A stretch of 64,000 nt of DNA from Roridomyces roridus (lineage: Eukaryota; Basidiomycota; Agaricomycetes; Agaricales; Mycenaceae), in the NCBI GenBank assembly GCA_029378245.1, contig JARKIF010000043.1:124001-188000 (forward strand), given 5' to 3'. The translations under genes and the position numbers were made by a program. Below, piece by piece: positions 22,505 to 33,164 of the stretch (its first letter is position 1; every line of letters begins with the position of its first letter). A model generated the notes under the pieces. The model had not been told where the DNA came from, made no database searches, and saw only the letters and a program-made list of their open reading frames with translations.

Positions 22505-25420
22505 TCAAGATACAGTGGTATGTACAGCGGGACTCAACCGACGCGAGTCAATGTATTCAGCAGCTACCTTGTCCAGATTGGCAGCAATCTTTGGAGAGTC
22601 GCTATTGAAGCGTATTTTGCTCTTCCATTGTGCGTAGGTCCATAGCTCCGTCTCGCCTGAACTAGCTTCGATTTCCTCCAATCTGGCCATGAACCAACGT
22701 TCACAGTTTCTATTCCACCATCCCGTGTTCATCCCTGAGGACCCAAAGGCAGTTGGTGTCGGCCACCACGAGACATATTTGACCTGTTGGCCACTTTTCT
22801 CTGCAGAACTGGTCTGGCCTAGCGAAAGAAGATATCATTGAGGGCATTGGAGGAAAATGCAGAATACACACCTGTTTCAACTGTATATAGCCCGCATACA
22901 AGACTGACCTCTGTCGGAGTCAAGGACTCGTGCCAGACAGAAAACCTCGGCGGAGGCTTGCCCTCATAGTCATGCAAACAGACTCCTGTGCTGAGAACCG
23001 TGTCGGAGGGCTCGAGACAGGCTAGGTCTTCTGTGTCATCAAGTACCAGACGTGCAATACGGCCAATTATTCCACCATGGAAGAGTGCTGCGTGACCGCG
23101 GGGCGAGCGGAGGAAATCATCGCGGCGCTGTACGTATGCCCCATAGTCAACCCGGGTTGCTTTGTAGCCTTCAGCTCGACGTCCGAGAGAAACTGTACCC
23201 GGAGGAGGGGACTGCACAAAGTCGACAGGTCGTCGCCACCCCGTAGAGAAGGCAACTCCAAGCTGCACAAGGTTGCGGATGACATTGTGGATGTTATCTT
23301 CCTGCAGTCTGACGATTTGCACAGCTGTTGTAGCACTCTCCACCAGGACGGAGGGATCAGAATCGGCCTGACCAATGCAACGGATTTCGTATACCGGGGG
23401 CTTTTCTCTAGCCCATGTCTGGACACTGACGGTCCAGTTGTCAGACAAGGCTGAGTCTGGATTAGCGATGTCGAGGAGATCAGCCGGTATGGGACTTTTG
23501 TCCCGGAGGAGCAGGAGAAAGATTGGCAGTCCGCTGAGATTGGTATTCACCCACTTCGAATCCCCAACTGCCGAACGGCAACTGTAGTCCTTCAGTGCTT
23601 TGGCCGGGCTTATGAGCGTCTGAGGTTGCTCAAAACCAAACCGCTCCCGGACTATGTCGGCAACAGAAGGTACCGGCTGCTCCCTGAGGGAACCATCCTC
23701 TGGAAAAACACTGGGGTCCAAAGCATAAGCAGCCGCGAGGTCCGGTACAGCCTGCTCGCCATTCTTCGCCCTCAATTCTGGCCTCGCATCGGAAGGTAAT
23801 ACATCGAAATAATCCGTGGGGGCATTTGTTGTAGAAGGAACAGCGGCCGAGAGCGGGACAGATGAAGACATCATGAGGAACTCGTCGTCAAAGTCGCCAT
23901 CGTCATCTTCATCTGGTGATTCGTGCGAAGCCAGCTCGGTGCACAGATCCCACTGTTCTGAAAAGGCATCAAATACCCTTTGCCCTGCGCTAAACTCATC
24001 CCATCTCGCGGCAGCGATATCACGATTGTACGCACGCCGGATGTAAAACCCATGCTCCGGCTCCCAAATGAATACACGGGCCCTGCCACCTCTGCCGGGA
24101 GGGTTTCCCTTGGCTGCATGCGCTTCTCTTGCTTCTCGGGACTGCTTGGCTTGTGGTGACTCGTGGAGCATTCGCTTTTTGTTATGTAGATGACGTCGTT
24201 CGAGGAAATTGTGGATCGTTTCCCCGGGAAGCTGCCCACTATCACGTTCGACAGCAGGAAGCGAGACAGCAGTCTCTGACCTCTGTGGACCCGGAGCGCG
24301 ATGTGTAGTAGCAGCGGGAGCACCCGGAGAGGAGTCGGGGCTGAGCGCTTCATGGGTCGAATAACAGACCTTGCCGTCGTGGCGCCACCGAGAGAAGACC
24401 ACATCACCTGGCAATTGGCGAAGGTAATCCAGCTCTGGTGTTGTCGGGACAAGGCAAATGCGGGCGAGACTGGGGGTAGGGTGCGCGAGAGACGTGGGGA
24501 ACCCGTAGAAGAAGTATAGTAGGACATAATGTTTCCACAACAAATGATTGAAGAGCCAGTCACCATCACTGGGAATGAAGTCGTGAGGGTTCTGACGGGT
24601 AATCGTCAAGTCAATAAACCCCCCGATCCGCTCAATGGTCATGTCCCCAACTGCTGAATTCTCCAAATCCGTCAACCACTGAGGGTGCAGTTTCGCCAGC
24701 TTCAGCAATGGTTCCCTCCAGCCGCCAGAGCTCCAGGGACGAGCATCGAGAAGGATAATCATAGCAGTAATCTGTGCCATGAGGGGAAGAAAGGCATCCC
24801 GAGCATTCATGACTTGTGTAACCATCTCAGCATGGCTGATGGGCCTGAACTCCAGGTAGCCAAAGCACACAGGCATCTGGAAGGCGTAGACACCTTCCTT
24901 CGCCCCCCGATTCCCGTAAATGTCCCACATCACGCGCAGTGTCAGGCGCAAAAGGCTCTCTAGCCTTAACCAGGACTCGGCTACATCCGGTTTGAGCCCA
25001 GATTTACGAACGACCTTGCCCCCTTCGTATACTCCTTCAGTAACAACAGGGATGTTTTTTGCAGTGTAATTCAGACGCTGGAAAAGGGCACCATAGAACA
25101 GGTTGTACCGAGGAACGAGAGCGGCGTAGGGTGCATGCGGGCTGAGCCACAGCGGGGCCTTGAAATTCCCCTTGGGGAGGCTGTAGAGATCGCCGGTAGG
25201 ATGGGGGCGTGGCGCCTCGAGGAAGACGTGGGGATCACCGTAGTGAACCGCCCAGATTCCTTGGTCATTCTTGACAATGCCGTCAAAGCCTCGATGTGTC
25301 TGGACAATTTTGAATGAAATATAAATGTGAAAAACTCATCGCGCGTACTTGGGGAAACGTGGGCGGGTACAGGCCATCTGGTTCCATGGGAGAGACGTTG
25401 AGCTGCGACGGAGGCTGCAT
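22505..25420 (-). CDS. Gene A: 937-aa transposon-associated protein with SWWP motif, function unknown
   Basis: Three exons (25420-25349, 25299-22872, 22818-22505) with 49- and 53-nt introns join without frame break. The start MQPPSQLNVSPMEP is the first ATG after an upstream stop and leads directly into a good splice donor. The N-terminal third contains aromatic, hydrophobic blocks (IWAVHYGDPHVFLEAP, LLYFFYGFPTSLAHP). The middle has a Lys/Arg/Glu-rich linker (NFLERRHLHNKKRML), then FIWEPEHGFYIRRAYNRD and an acidic run (about DEDDDGDFDDEF). The C-terminus has SWWPTPTAFGSSGMNTGWWN (residues about 850-869) followed by a charged helix. I recognise the SWWP...G..W region as a family common in Agaricomycete genomes and often near transposons, but I know of no assigned function. 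It could be the second transposition protein of the element. Inward-facing in the left end of the 15.5 kb element. Confidence 0.85.
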
Positions 25421-25599
25421 CTAGAAAGTTGAGCTGCAAGGAAGGGAACGTCTGTTGTTGGACGTACTTATGAGACACTAGTGATCAAGGCAGGGAGGAC
25501 GTAGGCAATTTGAGTGCTTTGAGAGCCGAGTTGTGCACGAGGCGTGCACCGAAGCAAACGAGAGACAAAGGTTTTGCTGGTATGTCGACTGAGAAGATA

Positions 25600-28160
25600 G
25601 AACGCAGTGCTACGCACAAGACGTTCAAATCAAACTGCGTCCGACAGCAAGAGACCAGGCAGACGAACGCGGTGCTACGCACAGTACGTTCGCTGTGATG
25701 GTGGAGAGAAGATGAGATTGAGTCACGTGTCAGTGTCGAATTCGGCCACACCCAGCCCGACTGCACTTTGCACCTTCGCGGCCCGGGAGCGTTTCGAATG
25801 GGACGAGAAATATGAATTTACTATGTATGGGTACACTAAGACTGCGTTAGGACCGATGAACACGTTCATCCAAAAGGCCGCTCCATTCCCCTTGCCCTGT
25901 AACTCTCGTCTTCTGCCCTGTCTAGCCACCCGAGCAACGCGCCCCGGAGCACAGGGCCCTGCGCGTCACTTATGCGGAGGGGTGACTATACATCCTCAGT
26001 AATCTGCAGCGGCGTTTCAGTCAGCGACTGGGAGCGTGGACGAAGAACATACAGCCGTAGACACAAGTAGGCGAGGGGGGTTGAATCTGGATGCGGACAT
26101 ATGCGTCAGATTGAACCATATTCACCACTGCAACGGGTCAGCGCGTTCTCACAGACGACGGGACAACTCACATGTATGCCTCAACAATCACAGAAGAACT
26201 TACACGGTGCCATCTTGTAGCCCAGATATCAAAAAAAGAAAAACGACGAAGAGCTGGAGCTCAACCTGCTCGTGCTCATCGTCCACAAGGTGACCACTCG
26301 CCCCTGCGCGGAGATCACTTTGCGTGCAAGATTATTGGATTATTAAGAGAGTTCGAAAAGGCTGCTGGTAAAGTAATTAGCAATGACGCCGAGGACACGA
26401 GCAGAGAAAACGCACCTAGACAGGCATGCACAGTCTTGTCGTACTCTGGTACAGGTGCGGGTTTCCAGCAGGGGGAGGAGGCTTTAGGATGCCGCAAGAA
26501 GAACGGTGGCGTCTGCGTGTCGCGAGCAAGCAAACGTGGTGCGCGAGCGTGAGATGTCCAGGGCAGCGGGAGGTAGGACACCCGTGAAGCAAACGTGGTG
26601 CTAAGCACAGTCTCGGTGGAGAGAGAGGGAGCGTCGACTCGGCTCAGATATTGGCCATCCTCCCAAGGTTGAGCAAGGCAATGCGAATGGAGCCGCCCAC
26701 TCTGACTTCGCGCGAACCCACAACCACCATGCTGGAGGAACGTCCAGTGCGTAGCACCGCGTTCGTCGCTGGTGGGCGGCTCTGCCTGAACGTGGTCGGT
26801 GTCGCTGTCGGCCATTGTTGTCGTCCTCGGCGGGAACTGTGCACAAGCGGACTCGGAGGATCGGTGGGGACACCAAGTGAAAGACAACAGCCAGAGCGAA
26901 CGCGGTGCTACGCACTGTACGTTCGCCCAGCAGTAGGAGAAGAAGGAAGATGGGAGGGAATCAGGTCGGCTTCAGTGACCGATTTGATCGGAGCACAGTC
27001 GGCCGACCGCCGACAATCACATGCACAACCCTTCGACTTCAAGTTTCTGGCCACCATTTGTGAGACGAACGTACTGTGCGTAGCACCGCGTTCGTCTCAT
27101 CATTCATGTGGTGGCCCCCCGTCCTGAACATTCAGTACATTGTATCGTATTCACTTCATTGTCTTCGTCGGCCATCATCGTTCTCATCGCCGGGACTTCT
27201 CTCACAAGCTGAAGTAACGAATTTCCACTTTCTGGCCACCATATACTACGAGACCAACGTACTGTGCATCGCACCGCGCTGGTCGCTCTCGTTCTGAACA
27301 TGCAGCACCGCGTTTACTCCATCATCGGCATTGTCGTTCTCCAGTCAAAATTCTCATCGCTATGGGACTTCCTTTGCCAAACTCACCAAGTGCTGCTTTT
27401 AATCTGGAAGATACAGGCCTAGGAGAGAACTACAACCACCCCCTCAGACTTAATGACAGCCCATGCGATTACAACCGCCAGCAGCATCAAGGCAAGTGAG
27501 CAAGGTGAGTTTCGTTCTCACTACGATTCCGATGGCCCGGTCAAGTCCTGTCGCTATGCAAGCCGCTTCCATCGCCAGCAAGAGATCTCGACGTACATGA
27601 AGCAGTTTGCGGATGCCCCCGATCTATTGTGATCGGCGTCCACTTCTCACGACCTCACGACCACCACCACCATACTGGACAACTGGGTCGCCGGGGTCGG
27701 AAATGAAGGCAGCCAAGTGCTGCTTTTTTTCTGTGTACGTTTTACACAGCCAACCACAACCACCATGGATCCATCCAGCGTCAAACACCAGCTCTCGTCT
27801 CATTTCGACAAAAGCGCGCGCGTTCTGCGAGAGCGAGTATGCCGACAGGTGGCCTTCGTCGCTTGCCCAACGCCTGCAATCTCACAGTACTGTCCAAGGG
27901 GGCGGATCTCTTGCAAGCCGGTTTAAGGCATGCCAGCAGAAAAGGGAAGAAGAAAGAGACAGAAACACGCACTCGCCATGGCTGGAGGAGATGAGGTGGA
28001 AGCGATGAGCTGGCAGACGCGGACGCGTTGTTTGGCACGTGAGCAAACAACCCGATTGGGAATAGAGAGTCGGAAGGGAGTTGTCGCGAGGGAGTTGGCA
28101 CATTCAGCGGAGGCGAGGACCAGGTAAAGCGAACGCGGTGCTAAGCACAGTACGTTCGCG
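25600..28160. repeat. Cluster of eight ~30-bp palindromic repeats in the element
   Basis: Imperfect palindromes with arms CGAACG / CGTTCG and core GTGCTACGCAC occur at about 25600-25626, 25662-25692, 26588-26614 (weak), 26739-26768, 26895-26926, 27061-27099 (11-bp perfect arms TGAGACGAACG), 27250-27288 and 28128-28160, in both orientations. A ninth copy is at 32668-32703. They lie only in intergenic or decayed DNA of the 15.5 kb element and I did not see any outside it. They could be protein-binding sites (for example of gene A, D or E products) or tiny mobile palindromes. Confidence 0.85.
25990..27500 (-). pseudogene. Decayed extra copies of gene B
   Basis: Minus-strand sequence at about 26310-26080 copies the splice junction region of gene B: a GLQDGTV codon block followed by GTAAGT, GAGGCATACATGTGAG in the intron, and TTGCAG then TGG. 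At 27390-27500 a second remnant copies the 3' end of gene B (GACAGCCCATGCGATTACAA, CCGCCAGCAGCA), including the downstream block GTGCTGCTTTTAATCTGG that also follows the intact gene at 28364. The intervening ~190 bp around 27110-27420 is repeated at 28250-28440. No open frame survives. Confidence 0.65.
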
Positions 28161-28411
28161 TGAAAGAAGGAAGAGACAAGTTGGAATCATGCGCTCACCA
28201 GTCTGCCGATCACGATCATCATCGGCATTCGTTTTGTGGGGTGGTGCATCATGCTCGTTCTGAACATTCCGCACTGCGTTCAGTTTGTTGTCGTTCGTCG
28301 CCGGCCATCGTTGTTCTCATCGCTTCAGGACTCCCTTCGCCAAACTCTGGATATGAAAGCGGCCAAGTGCTGCTTTTAATCTGGGTGATACAGGATTGTA
28401 GACGACCACAC

Positions 28412-29182
28412 TCAGACCCTCACGACAGCCCATGCGATCACAATGCCCACCGCCAGCAGCAATGCTTGCAAAAAAATCACTGCAGCGCACATACCCGTAG
28501 CGCAGCTTCTGCTCTCTTTCTCAAGGCACCACACGTGTATGTCGTTCAAGTCAACGCTGTCGCGCGACTTGGCAGCGAAGATGGTGCACACACCGGCGTA
28601 CTCCGTTGTCTGAAAGATAGTCAGCCCACATTTAACAACAGACCCGAAACTCACGCCAACCGTCTGCACCCAATCATTACCCTCAATTCTGAGGTCGCTG
28701 CAGATGCGGCCGCTGCCGCGGTTGAACACGTAAACGACTCCGTGGTCGCTCCCGCTCACGACCAACTTGCCGTCGTTCCCAAAGGCGACTTGGCGAGTTC
28801 GCTTCGTCTTGGTTACGGGAATGGGGAATGCCTTTGTGCAGGCCTTGTCTTCAATGCTGAAGATCTTCGTGCCTGTCGACGGATCGTCCATGCAAAGTAC
28901 CCCGCTTTTGAAGTCGACGGCGGCATCCCCACTGAAACACGTCAGTGCGCTCTCATAGTCCATGGGACGCCTCACATATATGCCCCAACGTACCAAGGCC
29001 GAGTTTTCTCATCCCCTGTTCGTCCATTGAGGGTGCGTCTACCGGTAGAAGTAAGTCCACCGACTGAGGTATCGTCAAAGGACTTACACTGTCCCGTCGT
29101 GCAGCCCGAACACCACTACATCCCGCTCGTTATCAGCCACGGCGCCACCGCCACCGGCATCACGCTTTTCATACAGAACCAT
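28412..29182 (-). CDS. Gene B: short WD40-like protein with C-terminal membrane anchor
   Basis: Four exons (29182-29088, 29038-28994, 28931-28655, 28609-28412; introns 45-62 nt) give 204 aa. WD40-type strands are visible: RDVVVFGLHDGTVRTLNG, then GVLCMDDPSTGTKIFSIED, then QVAFGNDGKLVVSGSDHGVV followed by YVFNRGSGR. A charged linker leads to a hydrophobic helix near the C-terminus (AAVIFLQALLLAVGIVIAWA), so the propeller part would sit on one side of a membrane. Only about three blades are present, so it is a partial propeller or must assemble. The ATG at 29182 is four bases from the divergent ATG of gene C, so an upstream exon cannot be excluded. Decayed copies lie at 26-27.5 kb. Its role in the transposon is unknown. 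Confidence 0.7.
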
Positions 29183-29186
29183 CACA

Positions 29187-29933
29187 ATGTCTACATCCGT
29201 TGTCCACCACGACTTCCCGTACGCCGAGCCTGCGCCGCCGCCTCCACCAAAAATTGTGCTCCTCGCACACACCGATCTGCATGGCGGAGGACCATGCGGC
29301 TGCCTCCTTCTCCACGGGGATCTTGGGGATAAACCTATGCCCCCCAAGAAAAAGGTCTCGTTTTTGCCAGAAACCAATACGATGGTACACACGTATCCTC
29401 CCGCACCCCAGCCTACCCCCACGCCAAGCTCTGCGGTGGTTCCAAAAATCCCGCCGCCCTGTTCAGTCTCTCGCAATCCCCTCGACGACAAAGTGTACAG
29501 CGCGTCTCTCTCCTGGAGCACCGACAAAATCAGCGAGTTCAAGGTGCTTGGACTATTTTGTATCCATTTCACGTGCTCAAAGAGTCTGCAGGCTTATGTC
29601 CAGCAACTTGCCGACGAGAATCTTGACACCAACCAATCTCTCACCTCCCAGAGCGCTGACAGAGTGACCAAGGTCATTACGATGGTATGCTCATATATCC
29701 CGACTTCTTTTTCACCCATTCCTCTGTAGACCTTGCTTCGGTACCCCGAACTCGACAACTTCAAGGAGCACTGGCCCTTGCGATGCGTTCTCATTTACCA
29801 TCTCAAGAACCGGTCCCGTGCTGCCAAGCAGTCGATCGACAGGAAAATCACCAATTTGGTGCGGGGAGAAGGATCGGTGGGTGGGCCCGCGGGACGTTTG
29901 CGGTCCCGGGCGAGTACTAGTGTAATTTTGTGA
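29187..29933 (+). CDS. Gene C: Pro-rich small protein of the element, function unknown
   Basis: Exon 1 starts MSTSVVHHDFPYAEPAPPPP and is Pro-rich. A GTATGC...TGTAG intron (29685-29729) leads to exon 2 with LLRYPELDNFKEHWPLRCVL and a basic tail ending at TGA 29931-29933. Read straight this gives 233 aa. An in-frame 48-base stretch with GTGCTT...CTGCAG ends (about 29543-29590) may be a further intron, giving 217 aa. The second exon looks like a conserved charged helical domain; the N-terminal half is low-complexity. The start codon nearly abuts that of gene B on the other strand. Could be the first part of a longer gene with D, but stops lie between. No family name can be given. Confidence 0.6.
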
Positions 29934-30097
29934 ACCTTGTATTTGTCTGGAAAAATTGAATAGTAGTACTTTTACTCGAACAGCAACGGGCGACGTAAAA
30001 TTATGGCGCCCGTTGCGGCGCTTGCCCGTGTCCATTTCCGCTTTAGGAACAAGACTGATGTCATTCTGTTGGACCACCTTCTTTTCATCCATCTGCT

Positions 30098-30292
30098 GGA
30101 CGTTGTACGTCCGCAGTGGTTTCCTTACTCGCTTCACCGACATGTGGCCACCCTCGTTCCTCGGTTCCTCGGTGCATAGAGCCCACGCCAAACTCTCTTT
30201 GTCCCATCCACCTCAGTCCAAGCGTTGTACGCGCGGAGTGAGCCAATCCACGTCAAACCACATTCTCTCCAAGTGTTGTACACGTGGAGTGA
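30098..30292 (+). promoter_or_regulatory. Three palindromic GTTGTAC motifs in front of gene D
   Basis: GGACGTTGTACGTCCGCAG at 30098-30116, AGCGTTGTACGCGCGGAGTG at 30221-30240 and AAGTGTTGTACACGTGGAGT at 30271-30290. Each is centred on GTTGTAC or GTACGTCC and followed by a CGNAG/GGAGTG tail; the last ends three bases before the ATG at 30295. A fourth copy precedes gene E. The shared placement suggests a common leader or operator element of the transposon genes. Confidence 0.55.
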
Positions 30293-30294
30293 AA

Positions 30295-32267
30295 ATGGCT
30301 GAATCTATGGACACCGACGAAGGTTTAGCACCACTGCGAAGGGAAGCAGCAACACCCCTCAGACTCGCTCTCGCAGACGGTCTCACGACGATGAAGAGGA
30401 TCGTGCCAACAACCCCGTCCAGCGGCAACCCGTGACGCTGCCTAAAGTACGGCTTGTAGTGGTCCCTGATCCTACAAGCCCGTTGGAGCTGGCTCAAGAG
30501 AAAAACTACGCGCTGCGGTCTGAGCTTTCTGCCGCCCAGGAATCTGCGAAACACCAGGCTGCGCAACTCGAAGCTCTTCGGGCCCAGTTATTCCAGCAGC
30601 AGGCCACAATCGATAACATGACGCAGCACGAGGGCGAAATGGAGCCCCAATTTTTTGGTGACCAGGAGAAGATCGACAAAATGGTGAGCTCGGTTTAGCG
30701 CGCCCGTGCTCTATATTGAACTCGATCCAGACGAAAGATGTTTCCGCTCTCTATCCCCAGCTGCTCGCATCTCAGAAGCAGCTTATGGAATGCAATAAGG
30801 AAATCGATCGCCTGCAGCGCTTGCATGTGAGTATCCCTGGCGGCCCTTGGAATTCCGCTTCTCACACCCTTACAGGAGGAACGAACCAGCGAGGCTCTTC
30901 AGTTACGCCATCAGGCACAAGCCTCCAAGTCACCCCTCCAAGCACCGCGTCGGGGCAAGCGGACAAACCTGACCCCGGTTCACAACATTAGCCGGCGTCC
31001 AATCGAGATTCCCCTTGATCCGGCTCCGATTCCAGGCTCATCTGGTCGCGCTGAGGCTGCAACCACCGCGCCACCGCCGCCCTCCACCGACCCGGAGGTC
31101 GAACAAATCGCACAACGCGTTGCCGCCCTCCTCAAGGACAGCTTTGTGACAATCAATGGAAAGTCACCCAAATCAAAGCCGTCCAAAAAGAAGACCATCG
31201 AGTGCGACTACCCCAAGGAGGTCGTGACCTACGTCAACGTGAGTCTCCATGTTTTTCGAAGAAACTTCCATCTCATTCAGACTATCTGTCTGGCAGAACA
31301 AACTGCGTCAAATCACCCTTGCCAGGTTCGACGTGCAGCAGGCCGGCGACTTTGCATTCCACGTTCCCGCCAGCGCGCGCCTTGCCAAGGCCTGCGGAGA
31401 TGGACTGAACAATGATCCCCCGGCAGGCCTCTTCCAGTGGGATTTCAGCGATGGATATGGCAAATCCCGGTGGAACGACCTTATGATGCAGAAGATCGTC
31501 AATTTGTTTCTACGAGACGATGGCGCGAACGGAGTGCTCACCGAGCACGGCGTCCACCGAGATTTTCTGGAGCAGAAACTCGGCGAGCAGCTGGGTAGAT
31601 ACCGCACTTCCTGGAAGGCGTATCAGCCTCGCTTCCTGGAGGCGCAGGGTCGGATGGAGACCCAAGCTGAGGCTCACGCTCGCGCTTTGGGTGCCAATGA
31701 CCAGCATCTACTTAGCAGCCGCAGCACGACCATGAAAACTGCTGTATGTTCTTTCCTTGGCTGTATTCTGGATACTCATGTTTGGGTTAGAAATTCACCA
31801 AGCGGAAGGACACCGTGGACAAGACGATCGAAATCAAAAAACTCGATGGCACTGCTCAAGATATCGCGACCTGGGAGCGGCTGTTGGAGATGTTGATCCT
31901 TCTTGGGGAGCAAGGCATGTCGTCGGAGGATGAGGACGAGCTTGAGGTGGACGGCATCAAGATCCCGGTTTTCATCGTGAAAATCTGCATCTGGCGGGAG
32001 CCCCGGATCGTTGATTACCTACGCCTTGTGGACGCCCAGACTGCCCAATTCAAGGGTGTGCAGCGACCGCGGGGCCCCAAGCCAGCGACGCGAGTTCGCA
32101 AGCCGGGAAATGGCAATGGGGTTGCCAAAGCTCCCGTCGGTCTGCCGCACAGCCTCTACAACGAGCAGTGGCTTGCAGCCGCCTCGCCCAGCTACCTCAA
32201 GGAGCTCAAGGTCTCGAAGGAGGCATTTGAGTTGTTTGTGGCTGCCACTGGTCGGATGGGGTCTTGA
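30295..32267 (+). CDS. Gene D: coiled-coil protein with acidic GMSSEDED motif, N-terminus unresolved
   Basis: Exons end at 30683, then 30731-30826, 30876-31238, 31297-31743 and 31791-32267, all phase 0 with 47-58 nt introns. The first part is a coiled coil (ELAQEKNYALRSELSAAQE... continuing through exon 2), then a Pro/Ser linker and a basic patch (KSPKSKPSKKK). Next comes a folded domain (NKLRQITLARFDVQQAGDFAF onward), and the C-terminal block has GMSSEDEDELEVDGIKI and NEQWLAAASPSYLKEL. I recall the GMSSDE-type C-terminal block as a family abundant in Agaricomycetes and linked to transposons. The ATG at 30295 is in a different frame from the coding that follows (from about 30345), so either a 5' intron was missed or there is a one-base lesion. 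A role as DNA-binding helper is only a guess. Confidence 0.7.
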
Positions 32268-32667
32268 TATTTTGTATTACAATCTGTACACTTGGTACTT
32301 ATTCTATGTAATTGATTTCCCGATTCCTCAGTGCCCGAGCATCATTGGAATTGAATTCAAGTGTGGAAAAAATGCATCTACATTGTCGCGTTGTAGAACT
32401 ATAGTTCAAAGCCTTGTTGGAAGCAGTCGTTTGACGATGGAGAACGAGTACGCACTAGATTGGATTGTGCTCGTAGTAGAGTTAACTTCGACTCCCTCAG
32501 AGATGCCAGAAAAAAAGTTGTTAGGAAAGCACAGGTAGAAAGTGGGCGACAAGCCCGAATTGATGTGATCATCGGTGCGATCGGCCGATGACATGCCGAC
32601 AATCTGCCATCAAGTCGGCGGTGTGATTCAAGTCCTCTAGCCCACTCCACTCTGACCACACAGACGA

Positions 32668-32703
32668 CGACGAACGTACTGTGCGTAGCACCGCGTTCGT
32701 CTC
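32668..32703. repeat. Ninth copy of the ~30-bp palindrome, between genes D and E
   Basis: CGACGAACGTACTGTGCGTA followed by GCACCGCGTTCGTC; nearly identical to the copy at 27061-27099 over 33 bases. It lies 400 bp downstream of gene D and 460 bp upstream of gene E. Confidence 0.85.
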
Positions 32704-33137
32704 ATCTGGTAGTCCTCAGACGACCCGGACCCCCGCATCGTCAAACTCTGTATACATCCGCCGATCTGTGCGCTGGCATTTCGTGTGTCGGCCCAAAGTC
32801 GCTTCCTCCTACCCCAGGTTTGTGGCAACTTGCACGCCAGCAGTCTCGTTGACATGCACCCAGATTCTTTTATCGTTTGCACATTTCAATTGCATAAATT
32901 TTGCACGGCCTCTGGATCTTCACGGTGCCATCTGGACAGTAAATCTTCGACCCATCTGCCCATTCAGTGTGTCCTTTTGTTCTTTACCACTGGCCCTTCT
33001 CATCGTGCCACAGCGCGTCCTTTTTCCCAATCACCTCGAGGCCAGCCGCTTATTGTGACGCCACTTCACCCATTTTATACTCCGCCACAACCTGCTGTCT
33101 CGATTCCATCTCTCCCCTCTCCCGCCATCCTTGCTGC

Positions 33138-33159
33138 TTGACGTAGTACGTCCGCAGGG
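33138..33159 (+). promoter_or_regulatory. GTAGTAC palindrome just before the transposase start
   Basis: TTGACGTAGTACGTCCGCAG ends a few bases upstream of the ATG at 33165. It matches the motif at 30098-30116 upstream of gene D almost exactly (GACGTxGTACGTCCGCAG), which suggests co-regulation or a shared leader. Confidence 0.55.
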
Positions 33160-33164
33160 TTGGA

